A DNA stretch of 64,000 nucleotides from Okeania sp. KiyG1. GTDB lineage: Bacteria; Cyanobacteriota; Cyanobacteriia; Cyanobacteriales; Microcoleaceae. This document shows, one piece after another, positions 32,695-42,126 of this stretch. The DNA lies in assembly GCF_014132355.1 (NCBI RefSeq), contig NZ_BLZO01000115.1, positions 18,584-82,583 of the forward strand, in the 5' to 3' direction. Position 1 is the stretch's first letter, and every line of letters starts with the position of its first letter. The notes beneath the pieces are model-generated. The model was not told where the DNA came from. It worked only from the letters and a program-made list of their open reading frames with translations, and ran no database searches. A program made the translations under genes and the position numbers.

Positions 32695-35600
32695 TTACAT
32701 ATCACAAATTTCTAAATCTTCCTTCACCTTGGGATGAGTAATAAAATAATCTTGAAGCCAATCACAAGAACCTTTCAACAAATCATTTAATCCTTTCACG
32801 CGCCACAACTGTAAATTATTATCCACCAAAGTTGCCACATATTTACCATCCACACTTAAAGCCTTAGCATTCTCAAATTGAGCTAATTGACGTCCAGTAA
32901 TATCCCAAATTCTTACCATTCCATCTTTGCCCATACTAGCCACCTGTTCCCCATCAGCACTAAAAGTCAAATTATTCACACTACCTATATTGCCCTTCAG
33001 ATCCGCAATTTGATTGCCCGAAAAATCCCAAATTTTGACTACCCCATTGCTATCTCCCGTCACTATATACTTTCCAGATGGACTAAAAGCCATACTCTCG
33101 ACCCAACTTGAAAGAATTTTTAATTCTGTCACAAGCTGAAAAGAACTATCCCAGATTTTGGCAATACCATCCTCTCCAGCAGTACCAATATATTGCCCGT
33201 CTGGACTAAAAACCACATCCAACACGCGACCATTATGTCCTTTTAACTCAGCCAACTGTTGACCAGAATTATTCCAGATGCGGGCAACACCATCTTCTCC
33301 CACCGTTGCTAAACGTTGTCCATCTGGACTAAAACCAATTTGCTTTGCTCTCCCCTTTTTACCTTTTAGCTCTATCAACTCTTCTCCTGAAATCTTCCAA
33401 ATTCTACCCTGACCACTATCTCCCGCAGTAGCTAGACGTTGACCATCAGGACTAAAACTCATATCCCCAAACATTCCCAGATATCCATTGAATTGAGCTA
33501 AAGGTTTTCCCGAAATATCCCAAATACGGGCAGTACCATCAACTGCTGCTGTTGCTAATTTCTGACTGTTAGAACTAAAACTTACTGACCCAAAAATATC
33601 GGAGTTTCCCTTGAGTGTTGCCTCGTGATTATCTTCTAGTTCCCAAGTTCTACCCGTACCATCCTCTCCTAAAGTTAATAGTCGTTGTCCATCAGAACTA
33701 AAGTTAACTTCCCAAACCCTGCCTTGATGTCCTCTAAGATTGGCTAACAAATTACCATTATTGTTCCAAATTTTCACACTACCGTCACTACCTGCTGTAG
33801 CTAAACGTTCACCATCCGGACTAAAACTTACACTGGTGACAATTCCTTGATGTCCGGGAAGTTTTGATAATACTTGACCTGAAGTATCCCATATCAAGGC
33901 TGTTCCATCTTCTCCTGCTGTAGCCAAACTTTTGCCATCCGGACTAAAGCTGACATTCCAGACCCCGCCTTCACCTCCCTTAAGTTTGGTTAGGAGTTTA
34001 CCTGAGCTACGTCGCCAAATCCTAATTGTGCCATCCCATCCTGCAGTGGCTAAACGTTGACCATCTGGACTAAATATTACTTTTTCAACACTACCTTTAT
34101 GTCCCCTGAGTCTGGCTAACTGTCTGCCGGATCTATTCCATATTCTCGCGGTCCCATCCCATCCAGCAGTAGCTATATATCTACCATCTGGGCTAAATGT
34201 GACATCTAAGATTCGACCTCGATGTTTTTTGAGAGTCGCTATTTTCTTGCCTGATATATTCCAAATTCTCGCAGTGCCATCTTCTCCAGCAGTAGCTATA
34301 TATTTACCGTCAGGACTGAAAGTAATTTGCCAAATTTGGCCTTTATGGCCTGTTAGTTCTACTTGCTGCTTACCTAGAAAATCCCAGATTCTAACTGTAC
34401 TATCATCTCCTGCTGTAGCTAAAATGTTTCCTTCTGGTGAAAATTTAATGTGAGAAACTTTGCCCTGATGTCCTCTTAATTGAGCTACGGACTGACCTGA
34501 GTATTTGAGGATTTTGGCTGTACCATCATTGTTAACTGTGGCGAGTAGTTGGCCATCAGGACTCATGGTAATTTTTTTGACGTTGGGAATTTGATTTTTC
34601 TCGTGAATATTATTGAGGATTTGTTGCAGGGCAAATATGGGACTTGTAGCTGGATAATATTGAAGTGGGCGATCGCCTCCAACTAATTCTTTTAGTTCTT
34701 TTCCAGCTTGCATTGCTGATAGTAATGCTTCTATTTCTGCAATTTCAAATTTTCTTAAAGCACTAATTCCTTTGTGTTCTAGTTTTGTACCTTCTTGTGC
34801 TTCTTGAAGTTCATATTGTGCTTTTTCTAGCTGATATTCTGTTCTTTGAAGTTGATTTTGTGTATCTTGAAAAAGTTTAGTTGCCCAACCAACTACTGTC
34901 ATTGCTGTTATTGATACTATAACTAAACCTGCCACTCCTAGTTTCAGTTTATTCTGTTGATTTGAAGATTTTTTGACTTTTTTCCGAACTACCTGTTTTT
35001 TTTGAACTTTATTCTGATTTTTTTGTACTGCTATCTCCTGTTGTTTCTGTTGTAATTGAAGCGGAATATTATTGGGATTATTCTGAATTTTCTGTGCTGC
35101 TATTTCCCCTAATTCCTGTTGTGGCTGAACCTGAATTTCATTGGGATTATTATTTTTATTATCTTTTTCTTTTGAGTTTAATACCCCGCCGTCTACAGGG
35201 TGTTGAAAATTGGATAGGGACTCAAACCCCAACAACTTTTTCCTCCCTCCTTTCAAAGGAATGCCTTCTTCCTCCCTACTTTCAAAGGGGGGCAAGGGGG
35301 GATAATTTCTTCCTTCTTCAATGTGATTCTGATTTTTTTGTACTGGTATCTCCTGTTGTTTCTGTTGTGGTTTAATCAAAGCATTACTATTTATTGGATT
35401 AATTTCTGTCACTTCAATATTAGAAAAATCAGGTACCATTAGAGATATTTTTTCCCGGTCATTTAATTCTAATATTTGAGGATTAGTTTGAGGAGCAAGA
35501 TTAGTTACTGTTGGTAAATATTGTTGTACCCATTCTTGATTGAAAATTTCTGCATATATCGGACTGTATACCTCTAAAAAACCATTATTTATTTTCGCTA

Positions 35601-36648
35601 CACCAGACCTCAATAACTCTTTAATTTCCCATTTATTATTAGCGATCGCATCATTTTTAAATTTTTGATTATCTTGACCAGGTGGTCTTAATCTACCATG
35701 TTTTAATAGTTGTTGATATATTTCTAAATGACTTATAGATTTCTGTATATTCTTCAGCAAGAGATTTTGTATTTTGTTGAAATGAATCGGGTAGTCTTGT
35801 GAATCCCAGTTTTCGATCGCACAAATTGTTACTAAATCTTCTATTAAAGCTATATCATTAGAATTTTCTTCTCCTCTTCTTTCTCCCAGATAGTCAATCG
35901 CTATTTGACACAATTTTTGCATCAAAAATGGTTGTCCGCCTGACCAATATAATATTTTTTCTATAACTTGTAGTGGCTGTTTAACTATCCCTTTAAATGG
36001 TTGTGCTAAATGAGCTACTTCTTCTTTTTTGAAACTATTAAGTTCAATAAATCTACATCTATCTATTAAATTATCGGGTATAGTTGTCCCCAGCAAAGCA
36101 AATGTTAAGCGTTTAAACCTTGGATTATTTGTTCTTTCCTCAATACAATAATCAATTAATACCCCTAAACTACTAAAGCCTGAATTAACAACACTATCAT
36201 CATTAACTTCATCTATAAAAATTACTATTTTCTCATTTTGAGTATTAACTAACAGTACCTCTTCAATAAAAATAAATAATCTTTCATCCGCAGGTAAATC
36301 TGCCATTTCTTCCCACCATAATTCCGGGAAATGCCGAGGAAATAAAAAAGTCTTCTCTAAAGTCAAAATTATTTGCTCATACCATTCTTCTAGAGTCAAA
36401 AGTTTATTGTTAACTCTAGTCATATCTAAGGCAATACAGATAATATTTTCTGCTTGCAACAGTTGTATTGTTCTAATTTTTAAACTAGATTTTCCCGTTT
36501 GTGGAGAACTTAATACATAACAATATTCACCTGCTTTCAAAGCATTAAATAGCTCTTTATCTGCCGAGCGTCTAACATAAGTGGGATGATCTAATGCTAA
36601 ATAATTACCTACTTGATAGCTATATTTTTGATTCTTCTGTATTTTCAT
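32695..36648 (-). CDS. AAA-like ATPase with about 14-15 WD40 repeats
   Basis: A 1317-residue paralogue of the gene at 13187-16684. Residues about 1-330 form the AAA_35-like domain: YQVGNYLALDHPTYVRRSAD, Walker A SSPQTGKSSLK, Walker B IVIFIDEVND. A long Gln/Asn-rich linker (residues about 400-570) contains an in-frame repeat (PPLPPFESREEEG) at roughly 35165-35305 in the DNA. A hydrophobic segment (VAGLVIVSITAMTVVGWA) precedes a coiled-coil stretch. About 14-15 WD40 repeats (SPDGQ..ATAG.DGTARIW) end the protein. Start: the open frame reaches 36774, but its first 42 residues are translated repeat; the ATG at 36648 gives MKIQKNQKYSYQVG, aligned with the paralogue. Confidence 0.87.
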   Translation of the reverse strand: MKIQKNQKYSYQVGNYLALDHPTYVRRSADKELFNALKAGEYCYVLSSPQTGKSSLKIRTIQLLQAENIICIALDMTRVNNKLLTLEEWYEQIILTLEKTFLFPRHFPELWWEEMADLPADERLFIFIEEVLLVNTQNEKIVIFIDEVNDDSVVNSGFSSLGVLIDYCIEERTNNPRFKRLTFALLGTTIPDNLIDRCRFIELNSFKKEEVAHLAQPFKGIVKQPLQVIEKILYWSGGQPFLMQKLCQIAIDYLGERRGEENSNDIALIEDLVTICAIENWDSQDYPIHFNKIQNLLLKNIQKSISHLEIYQQLLKHGRLRPPGQDNQKFKNDAIANNKWEIKELLRSGVAKINNGFLEVYSPIYAEIFNQEWVQQYLPTVTNLAPQTNPQILELNDREKISLMVPDFSNIEVTEINPINSNALIKPQQKQQEIPVQKNQNHIEEGRNYPPLPPFESREEEGIPLKGGRKKLLGFESLSNFQHPVDGGVLNSKEKDNKNNNPNEIQVQPQQELGEIAAQKIQNNPNNIPLQLQQKQQEIAVQKNQNKVQKKQVVRKKVKKSSNQQNKLKLGVAGLVIVSITAMTVVGWATKLFQDTQNQLQRTEYQLEKAQYELQEAQEGTKLEHKGISALRKFEIAEIEALLSAMQAGKELKELVGGDRPLQYYPATSPIFALQQILNNIHEKNQIPNVKKITMSPDGQLLATVNNDGTAKILKYSGQSVAQLRGHQGKVSHIKFSPEGNILATAGDDSTVRIWDFLGKQQVELTGHKGQIWQITFSPDGKYIATAGEDGTARIWNISGKKIATLKKHRGRILDVTFSPDGRYIATAGWDGTARIWNRSGRQLARLRGHKGSVEKVIFSPDGQRLATAGWDGTIRIWRRSSGKLLTKLKGGEGGVWNVSFSPDGKSLATAGEDGTALIWDTSGQVLSKLPGHQGIVTSVSFSPDGERLATAGSDGSVKIWNNNGNLLANLRGHQGRVWEVNFSSDGQRLLTLGEDGTGRTWELEDNHEATLKGNSDIFGSVSFSSNSQKLATAAVDGTARIWDISGKPLAQFNGYLGMFGDMSFSPDGQRLATAGDSGQGRIWKISGEELIELKGKKGRAKQIGFSPDGQRLATVGEDGVARIWNNSGQQLAELKGHNGRVLDVVFSPDGQYIGTAGEDGIAKIWDSSFQLVTELKILSSWVESMAFSPSGKYIVTGDSNGVVKIWDFSGNQIADLKGNIGSVNNLTFSADGEQVASMGKDGMVRIWDITGRQLAQFENAKALSVDGKYVATLVDNNLQLWRVKGLNDLLKGSCDWLQDYFITHPKVKEDLEICDM
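35165..35305 (-). repeat. Repeat inserted in frame in the WD40 ATPase linker
   Basis: GGGGGCAAGGGGGG, AAAGGAATGCC and AGGGAGGAA purine-rich blocks are typical of intergenic repeats here. Read on the minus strand they give NYPPLPPFESREEEGIPLKG and following residues (ending near PVDGGVLNSKE). The surrounding linker is Gln/Asn-rich, so the insert causes no frame loss. Confidence 0.65.
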
Positions 36649-36689
36649 ATTTATCAAAATAATATGGGTCGCGCAACCCCGCCTTGATT

Positions 36690-36770
36690 GGCGAAATATT
36701 TTTGGAGCGAAGCTCAAATCCCCGTTACAAAAATAACTTTTGACTTCTGACTTCGTTAACTTGACTATCC
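36690..36770. repeat. CCCCGTTACAAAAAT / TGACTTCTGACTT repeat
   Basis: This block (AATATTTTTGGAGCG, CTCAAATCCCCGTTAC, TTTTGACTTCTGACTT) also occurs at 44098-44155, at the end of nagA, and in inverted form at 51162-51230. It forms the unlikely N-terminal extension of the neighbouring WD40 frame. Confidence 0.7.
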
Positions 36771-36815
36771 TCACTCTAGCAACTGTATCAAATTTGACAT
36801 CCTCCCGATGCTCCT

Positions 36816-38123
36816 CTACGAGACAGCGCGGGATTTCCTAGCATCACTGTTAGGGGCTTTCTGTTTCATAGCACCTGCCTTCCGGGATTTACTCCCTTCG
36901 GGTCTTACGGTCGCTCCACAGACTGACACTGCGAGTCCCGCAGCCTTCTTGGTGGGCGTTCCCTTGCGTCTATCGCCGACGCGGGTTCCCATCCGCAAAA
37001 TATTTAACGAAGCGTTTATGTCCCTGTCATGGTGACTACCACACTCTGGGCAATCCCACTCTCTGATATTTAGAGGTAATTTTTCTACTATATGTCCACA
37101 ATTAGAGCAACGCTTAGAACTGGGGAAATATCTGTCAATTTTGATTAATTCCCGTCCATACCATTCAGCTTTGTACTCTAATTGCCTGACTAGCTCTCCC
37201 CAGTTGGCATCACTAATTGCTCTGGCTAATTTATGGTCTCTTGGTGCGCGTTCCCTTGCGACTGGCGTCGTCGCGGGGTCGCACCGCTTTTTGACCATAT
37301 TTTTTACTGCCAAATCCTCAACTACTATTGTTTGGTTTTCTCTGATTAGTTGAGTCGTTAGCTTATGGGTATAGTCAAGCCTTGAATCTTTGATTTTTGC
37401 GTGTATCCTAGCTACTTTCAGCCTGGCTTTTTGATAATTATTTGACCCAAAGGTTTTCCTTGATAGACACTTTTGAGCTAACCTTAATTTTTTGTGTAAC
37501 TTGTTGAGATTTTTAGGATTAGCTATTTTTTTTCCATCACTGGTAGTTACTAAGCTGGTAATTCCTAAGTCAATACCTATCTGTTTATTAACTGGTTTGA
37601 GCTTTAAATCTCTAGTGTCATTGATTCTCACAGAAACTGACCATCTGCTGCTAGGGTCAAGTTTTACTGTTATTGTGGTTGGTATACAGTTTTGTGGTAG
37701 TTGCCTACTCCATCTGATAGGTAATGGTTCAGCACATTTGGCTAGATAGACTTGACCATCTTTCCACTTGAAGGCTGATTTTGTGAACTCAGCACTACCA
37801 CCATTACGTTTTTTCTTGAAGTTAGGATATTTAGTACGCCCACTGAAAAAATTAGAGAAGGCAGTCTGCAAATGTCTCAAACCTTGCTGTAATGGAACAC
37901 TACTTACTTCTGTAAGAAAATCTAAATCTTCCTGCTTTTTCCAGTTGGTAAGCATAGCAGAAGTTTGCTTATACCCTAACCGTTCTTGTTTCTCATACCA
38001 AGCTTGAGTCCTTGCTGCTAAAGCTTTGTTGTAGATTAAACGCACACAACCCAATGTTCTCCGTAACAGATTCTCCTGTTCTGGAGTTGGGTAGAACCTA
38101 AATTTGTACGCTTTCTCAACCAT
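36816..38123 (-). CDS. tnpB: RNA-guided endonuclease TnpB (IS605 family) with palindromic insert
   Basis: A 435-residue TnpB. It begins KAYKFRFYPTPEQENLLRRT and has the RuvC-like motifs IGIDLGITSLVT (catalytic Asp near residue 190), VVEDLAVKNMV (Glu) and the last Asp in HHDRDINASLNIL. The zinc finger is CSNCG...CPECG. TnpB proteins are guided by an RNA made from the element's right end. Between KNMVKK and HKLARAISDANWG about 18 residues (RCDPATTPVARERAPRD) come from a palindromic repeat at 37240-37294; relatives read directly from NMVKN to HKLA. Whether activity survives is unknown. The start ATG is 38123. Confidence 0.88.
   Translation of the reverse strand: MVEKAYKFRFYPTPEQENLLRRTLGCVRLIYNKALAARTQAWYEKQERLGYKQTSAMLTNWKKQEDLDFLTEVSSVPLQQGLRHLQTAFSNFFSGRTKYPNFKKKRNGGSAEFTKSAFKWKDGQVYLAKCAEPLPIRWSRQLPQNCIPTTITVKLDPSSRWSVSVRINDTRDLKLKPVNKQIGIDLGITSLVTTSDGKKIANPKNLNKLHKKLRLAQKCLSRKTFGSNNYQKARLKVARIHAKIKDSRLDYTHKLTTQLIRENQTIVVEDLAVKNMVKKRCDPATTPVARERAPRDHKLARAISDANWGELVRQLEYKAEWYGRELIKIDRYFPSSKRCSNCGHIVEKLPLNIREWDCPECGSHHDRDINASLNILRMGTRVGDRRKGTPTKKAAGLAVSVCGATVRPEGSKSRKAGAMKQKAPNSDARKSRAVS
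37240..37294. repeat. Palindromic repeat inside tnpB
   Basis: GGTGCGCGTTCCCTTGCG ... GTCGTCGCGGGGTCGCACC is the inverted version of intergenic blocks at about 2552-2602, 21952-22050 and 51097-51153. About 54 bases, a multiple of three, so the frame of tnpB is kept. Confidence 0.8.
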
Positions 38124-38259
38124 TTACTGCTTGCTAATTTTACTTTCACATTTTAACATATTTTCTGTGAAACCACAACATTGATTGGCATTCCCATAGG
38201 ACGCTCCCACAGGCCGGAGAGCATGGGTATAAATCCCAACATTATAGAAAAACCAAAAT

Positions 38260-38928
38260 ATGAAAGTATTAATTGTGTATTGGCATCCCGAACCCCAGAG
38301 TTTTAATGGTGCAATGTTTCGTCAAGCTTGTGAAGCTTTAGTAGATGCAGGAAATGAGGTAAAAACTTCAGACTTACATGAAATGAATTTCAATCCTATT
38401 TCCAGCAGACAAAATTTCAAAACTGTCAAAGATCCAAATTATCTCAAACTACAACTTGAGGAAAAATATGCCACTGAAGTGAATAGTTTTGCCGAAGATA
38501 TCAACTCAGAAATAGAGAAAATTGAGTGGTGTGACCTAATGATTTGGCAATTTCCGTTGTGGTGGTTTGGTTTACCCGCAGTTTTAAAAGGATGGGTTGA
38601 CCGTGTATTTGCTATGGGACGAGTTTATGGCGGCGGTCGAATATATGAAACAGGAGTTTTTCAGGGAAAACGGGCGTTATTGTCGTTGACCACAGGTGGT
38701 GGTGAAGATATTTATATTAAGGGAGGTTTCAACGGCGATATTAATGGAATTTTACGCCCTATTCATAGAGGAATGTTGCAATTTGTTGGTTTTGATGTAT
38801 TGGCACCAGAAATTGTATATGCACCTGTTCGGATGACTAATGAACAGAGAGTGAAAATATTGGAAAATTATGCTGCACGTCTGAAAGAAATAAGTAAAGA
38901 ATCTGCCATTAATGTTGGTACTTATTAA
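38260..38928 (+). CDS. NAD(P)H oxidoreductase (flavodoxin-2 family)
   Basis: A 222-residue cytoplasmic flavoprotein. MKVLIVYWHPEPQSFNGAMF carries the flavin-phosphate-binding start of NAD(P)H:quinone reductase-type proteins. QFPLWWFGLPAVLKGWVDRV (near residues 95-114) and the glycine-rich TTGGGED (near 145) are typical of the family (MdaB/KefF/YwrO-like). It should carry FMN or FAD and reduce quinones or similar acceptors; the physiological substrate is unknown. It lies directly outside the left end of the tnpB element. Confidence 0.88.
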   Translation: MKVLIVYWHPEPQSFNGAMFRQACEALVDAGNEVKTSDLHEMNFNPISSRQNFKTVKDPNYLKLQLEEKYATEVNSFAEDINSEIEKIEWCDLMIWQFPLWWFGLPAVLKGWVDRVFAMGRVYGGGRIYETGVFQGKRALLSLTTGGGEDIYIKGGFNGDINGILRPIHRGMLQFVGFDVLAPEIVYAPVRMTNEQRVKILENYAARLKEISKESAINVGTY

Positions 38929-38935
38929 TATGCTG

Positions 38936-39013
38936 TAGGTTGGATTAAGCGACAGTAAAACTCAACAAAAAAACTACATTTGTTTAAGCTACGTTCTCTC
39001 AATTCAACCTACG
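38936..39013. repeat. GTAGGTTGGATT inverted-repeat element
   Basis: TGTAGGTTGGATTAAGCG at the left is mirrored by AATTCAACCTACGG at the right, over about 80 bp. It follows the stop of the oxidoreductase gene. Confidence 0.6.
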
Positions 39014-39212
39014 GATATAACTCAAATAAATATTTTTAAAGATTAGAGATAGGGATAGGTTTTTAGGTATAAAAAAGTTTGGACACTTCAGTTATTAGAC
39101 CTCTTAAGCAAATTTAAAATCAAATAAATGATAAGACAAAAATCATAAATTTTTCTTTGCCAGAAGTCTCAAAGTAATTTCTAACTACCTGTCACCTAAC
39201 ATAAAAAAACCT

Positions 39213-39249
39213 ATCTCTAAAACGTAAGCATTTCCTGCGGAATGCTTAC
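39213..39249 (-). terminator. Probable terminator of glnB
   Basis: On the minus strand GTAAGCATT and AATGCTTAC can pair around an 8-base loop and are followed by GTTTTAGAGATAGGTTTTTTT. It lies eight bases after the glnB stop. The hairpin also resembles dispersed GCGGAATGCT palindromes, so it may be a co-opted repeat. Confidence 0.55.
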
Positions 39250-39256
39250 TCTAAAA

Positions 39257-39607
<351 letters not shown>

Positions 39608-39788
39608 TTACACTTAAATTTTTAGTTTACTTAGTTTATCAGGATGACATCTTTAATAAGATTGTCACCAAGTGGGCCTTGTCTGTTAAGAAAAATACAT
39701 TTACTCAGCAGTTTTTTGAGTAGCCTTCTCAAATCTTAAAAATATCGAAAAAATGACTCTTAGAAGCTATTTGTAAACAAAAAATTAA

Positions 39789-39898
39789 GTAGGGTGTGCG
39801 ACGATACCTTTACCATTATTCCAGAAATAATGGTCGGTTTGACAGCTACACCGCGTGCTGTGGGATAGTGCCTTACATTTCATTAACGCATCCTACAT
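39789..39898. repeat. GTAGGGTGTG inverted-repeat element
   Basis: AGTAGGGTGTGCGA at the left is mirrored by AACGCATCCTACATGG at the right. An inner hairpin CCATTATT..AATAATGG lies at 39811-39832. It sits between glnB and ilvB, whose promoters are not assigned. Confidence 0.65.
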
Positions 39899-40046
39899 GG
39901 TTTAATATTTATTCTACAAACACTCTCTTATAGAGAATCTTAAAGTTTTTTGTAAATTATGTAAAAAAAGACTTTTTATTACATCCCATTTTTGATTAAA
40001 ATTATACTTTTAACTATACATAATAGTATCTAGAGAGGAATTACCT

Positions 40047-41885
40047 GTGCAATTACAAACTAAAGTTACCCTAAAACGAGCAACGGGTGCTTTTGCACTA
40101 ATGGATAGTCTCAAGCGTCATGGAGTCAAACACATATTTGGCTATCCAGGGGGTGCGATATTACCAATTTACGACGAACTCTACCGTTCAGAAGCTGCAG
40201 GAGACCTAGAGCATATTCTAGTTAGACACGAACAAGGAGCTGCTCATGCCGCCGATGGATATGCCCGTGCCACTGGTAAAGTAGGTGTATGTTTTGCTAC
40301 ATCAGGTCCGGGAGCCACAAATTTAGTAACAGGCATAGCCACTGCCCACATGGACTCAATTCCCATGGTAGTAATAACAGGCCAAGTAGGCCGAAAAATG
40401 ATTGGTACTGATGCCTTCCAAGAAACAGACATTTATGGCATTACTCTACCAGTTGTTAAACATTCTTATGTTGTCCGAGACCCAAGGGATATGGCCGGAA
40501 TTATTGCCGAGGCATTCCATATTGCCAGTACAGGTCGTCCAGGTCCAGTCTTGATTGACATTCCCAAAGATGTAGGTTTGGAAGAATTTGACTACGAACC
40601 CGTGGAACCAGGTGCCATCAAATTACCTGGATACCGTCCCACTGTCAAAGGCAACCCTCGACAAATTAACCAAGCAGTAAATTTGATGCTAGAGGCACGC
40701 CGTCCTCTACTATATATAGGTGGTGGTGCCATATCCGCAGATGCTCATGCAGAAATTCAAGAATTAGCAGAACATTTTAATATTCCTGCAACTACTACTT
40801 TGATGGGTAAAGGTGCTTTTAACGAACATCATCCCCTATCAGTAGGAATGTTAGGAATGCATGGCACTGCCTATGCTAATTTTGCTGTGAGTGAGTGTGA
40901 CTTATTAATTGCTGTTGGTTCCCGTTTTGATGACCGGGTAACTGGAAAGTTAGACGAATTTGCTTGTCATGCTAAAGTAATTCATATTGATATTGACCCC
41001 GCAGAAGTGGGTAAAAACCGGATTCCTGAAGTTCCAATTGTTGGGGATGTACGCCAAATTTTGATAGACTTGCTGCGTCGTTGCCGAGAAATAGGAGATT
41101 TAGCTAATCCTCATCAAACTCAACCTTGGTTAGAAAAGATTAATCGCTGGAAACAAGATTATCCTTTAGTTGCCCCCCAACATTTAGATAGTATTTCACC
41201 TCAAGAGGTAATTAACGAAATTGGCAAAATGGCTCCAGATGCTTACTACACTACTGATGTTGGTCAGCATCAAATGTGGGCTGCTCAATTTCTGAAAAAT
41301 GGACCTCGGCAATGGATCTCTAGTGCTGGTTTAGGGACTATGGGTTATGGGATACCTGCTGCTATGGGGGCGAAGGTGGCACTGCCAAACCGGGAGGTGA
41401 TTTGTATTGCTGGTGATGCGAGTGTTCAAATGAATATTCAGGAGTTGGGGACTCTGGCGCAGTATGGCATTAATGTTAAAACTGTGATTATTAATAATGG
41501 TTGGCAGGGTATGGTGCGTCAATGGCAAGAGGCGTTTTTTGGCGAGCGCTATTCTTCTTCTAATATGGAGGTGGGAATGCCTGATTTTGTGATGTTGGCT
41601 CAGGCTTATGGAATTAAAGGTATGATGGTTTCTAGTCGGGAGGAGCTTAAAGAGGCGATCGCTCAAATGTTGGCTCACGATGGACCTGTGTTGATGGATG
41701 CTCATGTGACTAAGGATGAGAATTGTTATCCTATGGTAGCCCCTGGTAAGAGTAATGCTCAAATGGTTGGTTTACCTATTCGCAAGCAACTTGAACAAGC
41801 TGTGGAGTTCATTACTTGTAGTAATTGTGGGGCACAAAATAGTGTTACTCATAATTTCTGTTCTGAATGTGGCACTAAATTGTAA
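40047..41885 (+). CDS. ilvB: Acetolactate synthase large subunit with C-terminal zinc ribbon
   Basis: A 612-residue thiamine-diphosphate enzyme that makes acetolactate from pyruvate in valine, leucine and isoleucine synthesis. [34 protein letters not shown] (with the catalytic Glu), [10 protein letters not shown], and the cofactor motif [19 protein letters not shown] with [12 protein letters not shown] are all present. Typical length is about 570-600 residues; here the tail is [20 protein letters not shown] followed by GTKL, a CxxC...CxxC zinc-ribbon-like motif. The start is GTG at 40047 with AGAGAGG upstream. The regulatory small subunit (ilvH) is not in the window. Confidence 0.95.
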   Translation: MQLQTKVTLKRATGAFALMDSLKRHGVKHIFGYPGGAILPIYDELYRSEAAGDLEHILVRHEQGAAHAADGYARATGKVGVCFATSGPGATNLVTGIATAHMDSIPMVVITGQVGRKMIGTDAFQETDIYGITLPVVKHSYVVRDPRDMAGIIAEAFHIASTGRPGPVLIDIPKDVGLEEFDYEPVEPGAIKLPGYRPTVKGNPRQINQAVNLMLEARRPLLYIGGGAISADAHAEIQELAEHFNIPATTTLMGKGAFNEHHPLSVGMLGMHGTAYANFAVSECDLLIAVGSRFDDRVTGKLDEFACHAKVIHIDIDPAEVGKNRIPEVPIVGDVRQILIDLLRRCREIGDLANPHQTQPWLEKINRWKQDYPLVAPQHLDSISPQEVINEIGKMAPDAYYTTDVGQHQMWAAQFLKNGPRQWISSAGLGTMGYGIPAAMGAKVALPNREVICIAGDASVQMNIQELGTLAQYGINVKTVIINNGWQGMVRQWQEAFFGERYSSSNMEVGMPDFVMLAQAYGIKGMMVSSREELKEAIAQMLAHDGPVLMDAHVTKDENCYPMVAPGKSNAQMVGLPIRKQLEQAVEFITCSNCGAQNSVTHNFCSECGTKL

Positions 41886-41959
41886 GTAAGAAGGAAGAGG
41901 GAAGAAGGAAGAGGGAAGAGGGAAGAAGGAAGAGGGAAGAAGGAAGAGGGAAGAAGGAA
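41886..41959. repeat. GAAGGAAGAGG low-complexity repeat
   Basis: Purine-only direct repeats of GGAAGA/GGGAAGA, about 70 bp, directly after ilvB. No coding potential. Confidence 0.85.
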
Positions 41960-41976
41960 AAATATTGCTTTGTCTA

Positions 41977-42071
41977 ACAAGGCTTACGCACCAAGCGCCA
42001 TATCTAGTAGGGGCGAATGGCATTCGCCCCCTACAGATAGCGTATTGTCTCAGAATTTGCGTAAGTCCTGT
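41977..42071. repeat. MITE-like element, ACAGGACTTACGCA family, copy 3
   Basis: Ends ACAAGGCTTACGCA and TGCGTAAGTCCTGT. The centre is the palindrome GTAGGGGCGAATGG plus its partner (42007-42034). Confidence 0.85.
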
Positions 42072-42126
42072 CTAAGTTTTAAAGAAGCAGTCAGCGGTAA
42101 ACTTTTCCTGCGGAATGCTGCGCAAA

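Larger units (their letters stand above)
36785..38245 (-). mobile_element. IS200/IS605-type element with tnpB only
   Basis: The element holds tnpB (36816-38123) without a tnpA. On the transcribed strand its right end reads AAATCCCGCGCTGTCTCG and then GGAGCATCGGGAGGATGTC, a hairpin overlapping the 3' end of tnpB. The left end has a hairpin CCCATAGGACGCTC to GAGAGCATGGG (38191-38231). Exact borders are inferred. TnpB-only elements of this type depend on a tnpA elsewhere to move. Confidence 0.65.

Noticed and set aside
36649-36774. N-terminal 42 residues of the WD40 frame starting at 36774
   Set aside because: They are translated from a dispersed repeat; the paralogue begins where the ATG at 36648 is, so the shorter form was chosen.
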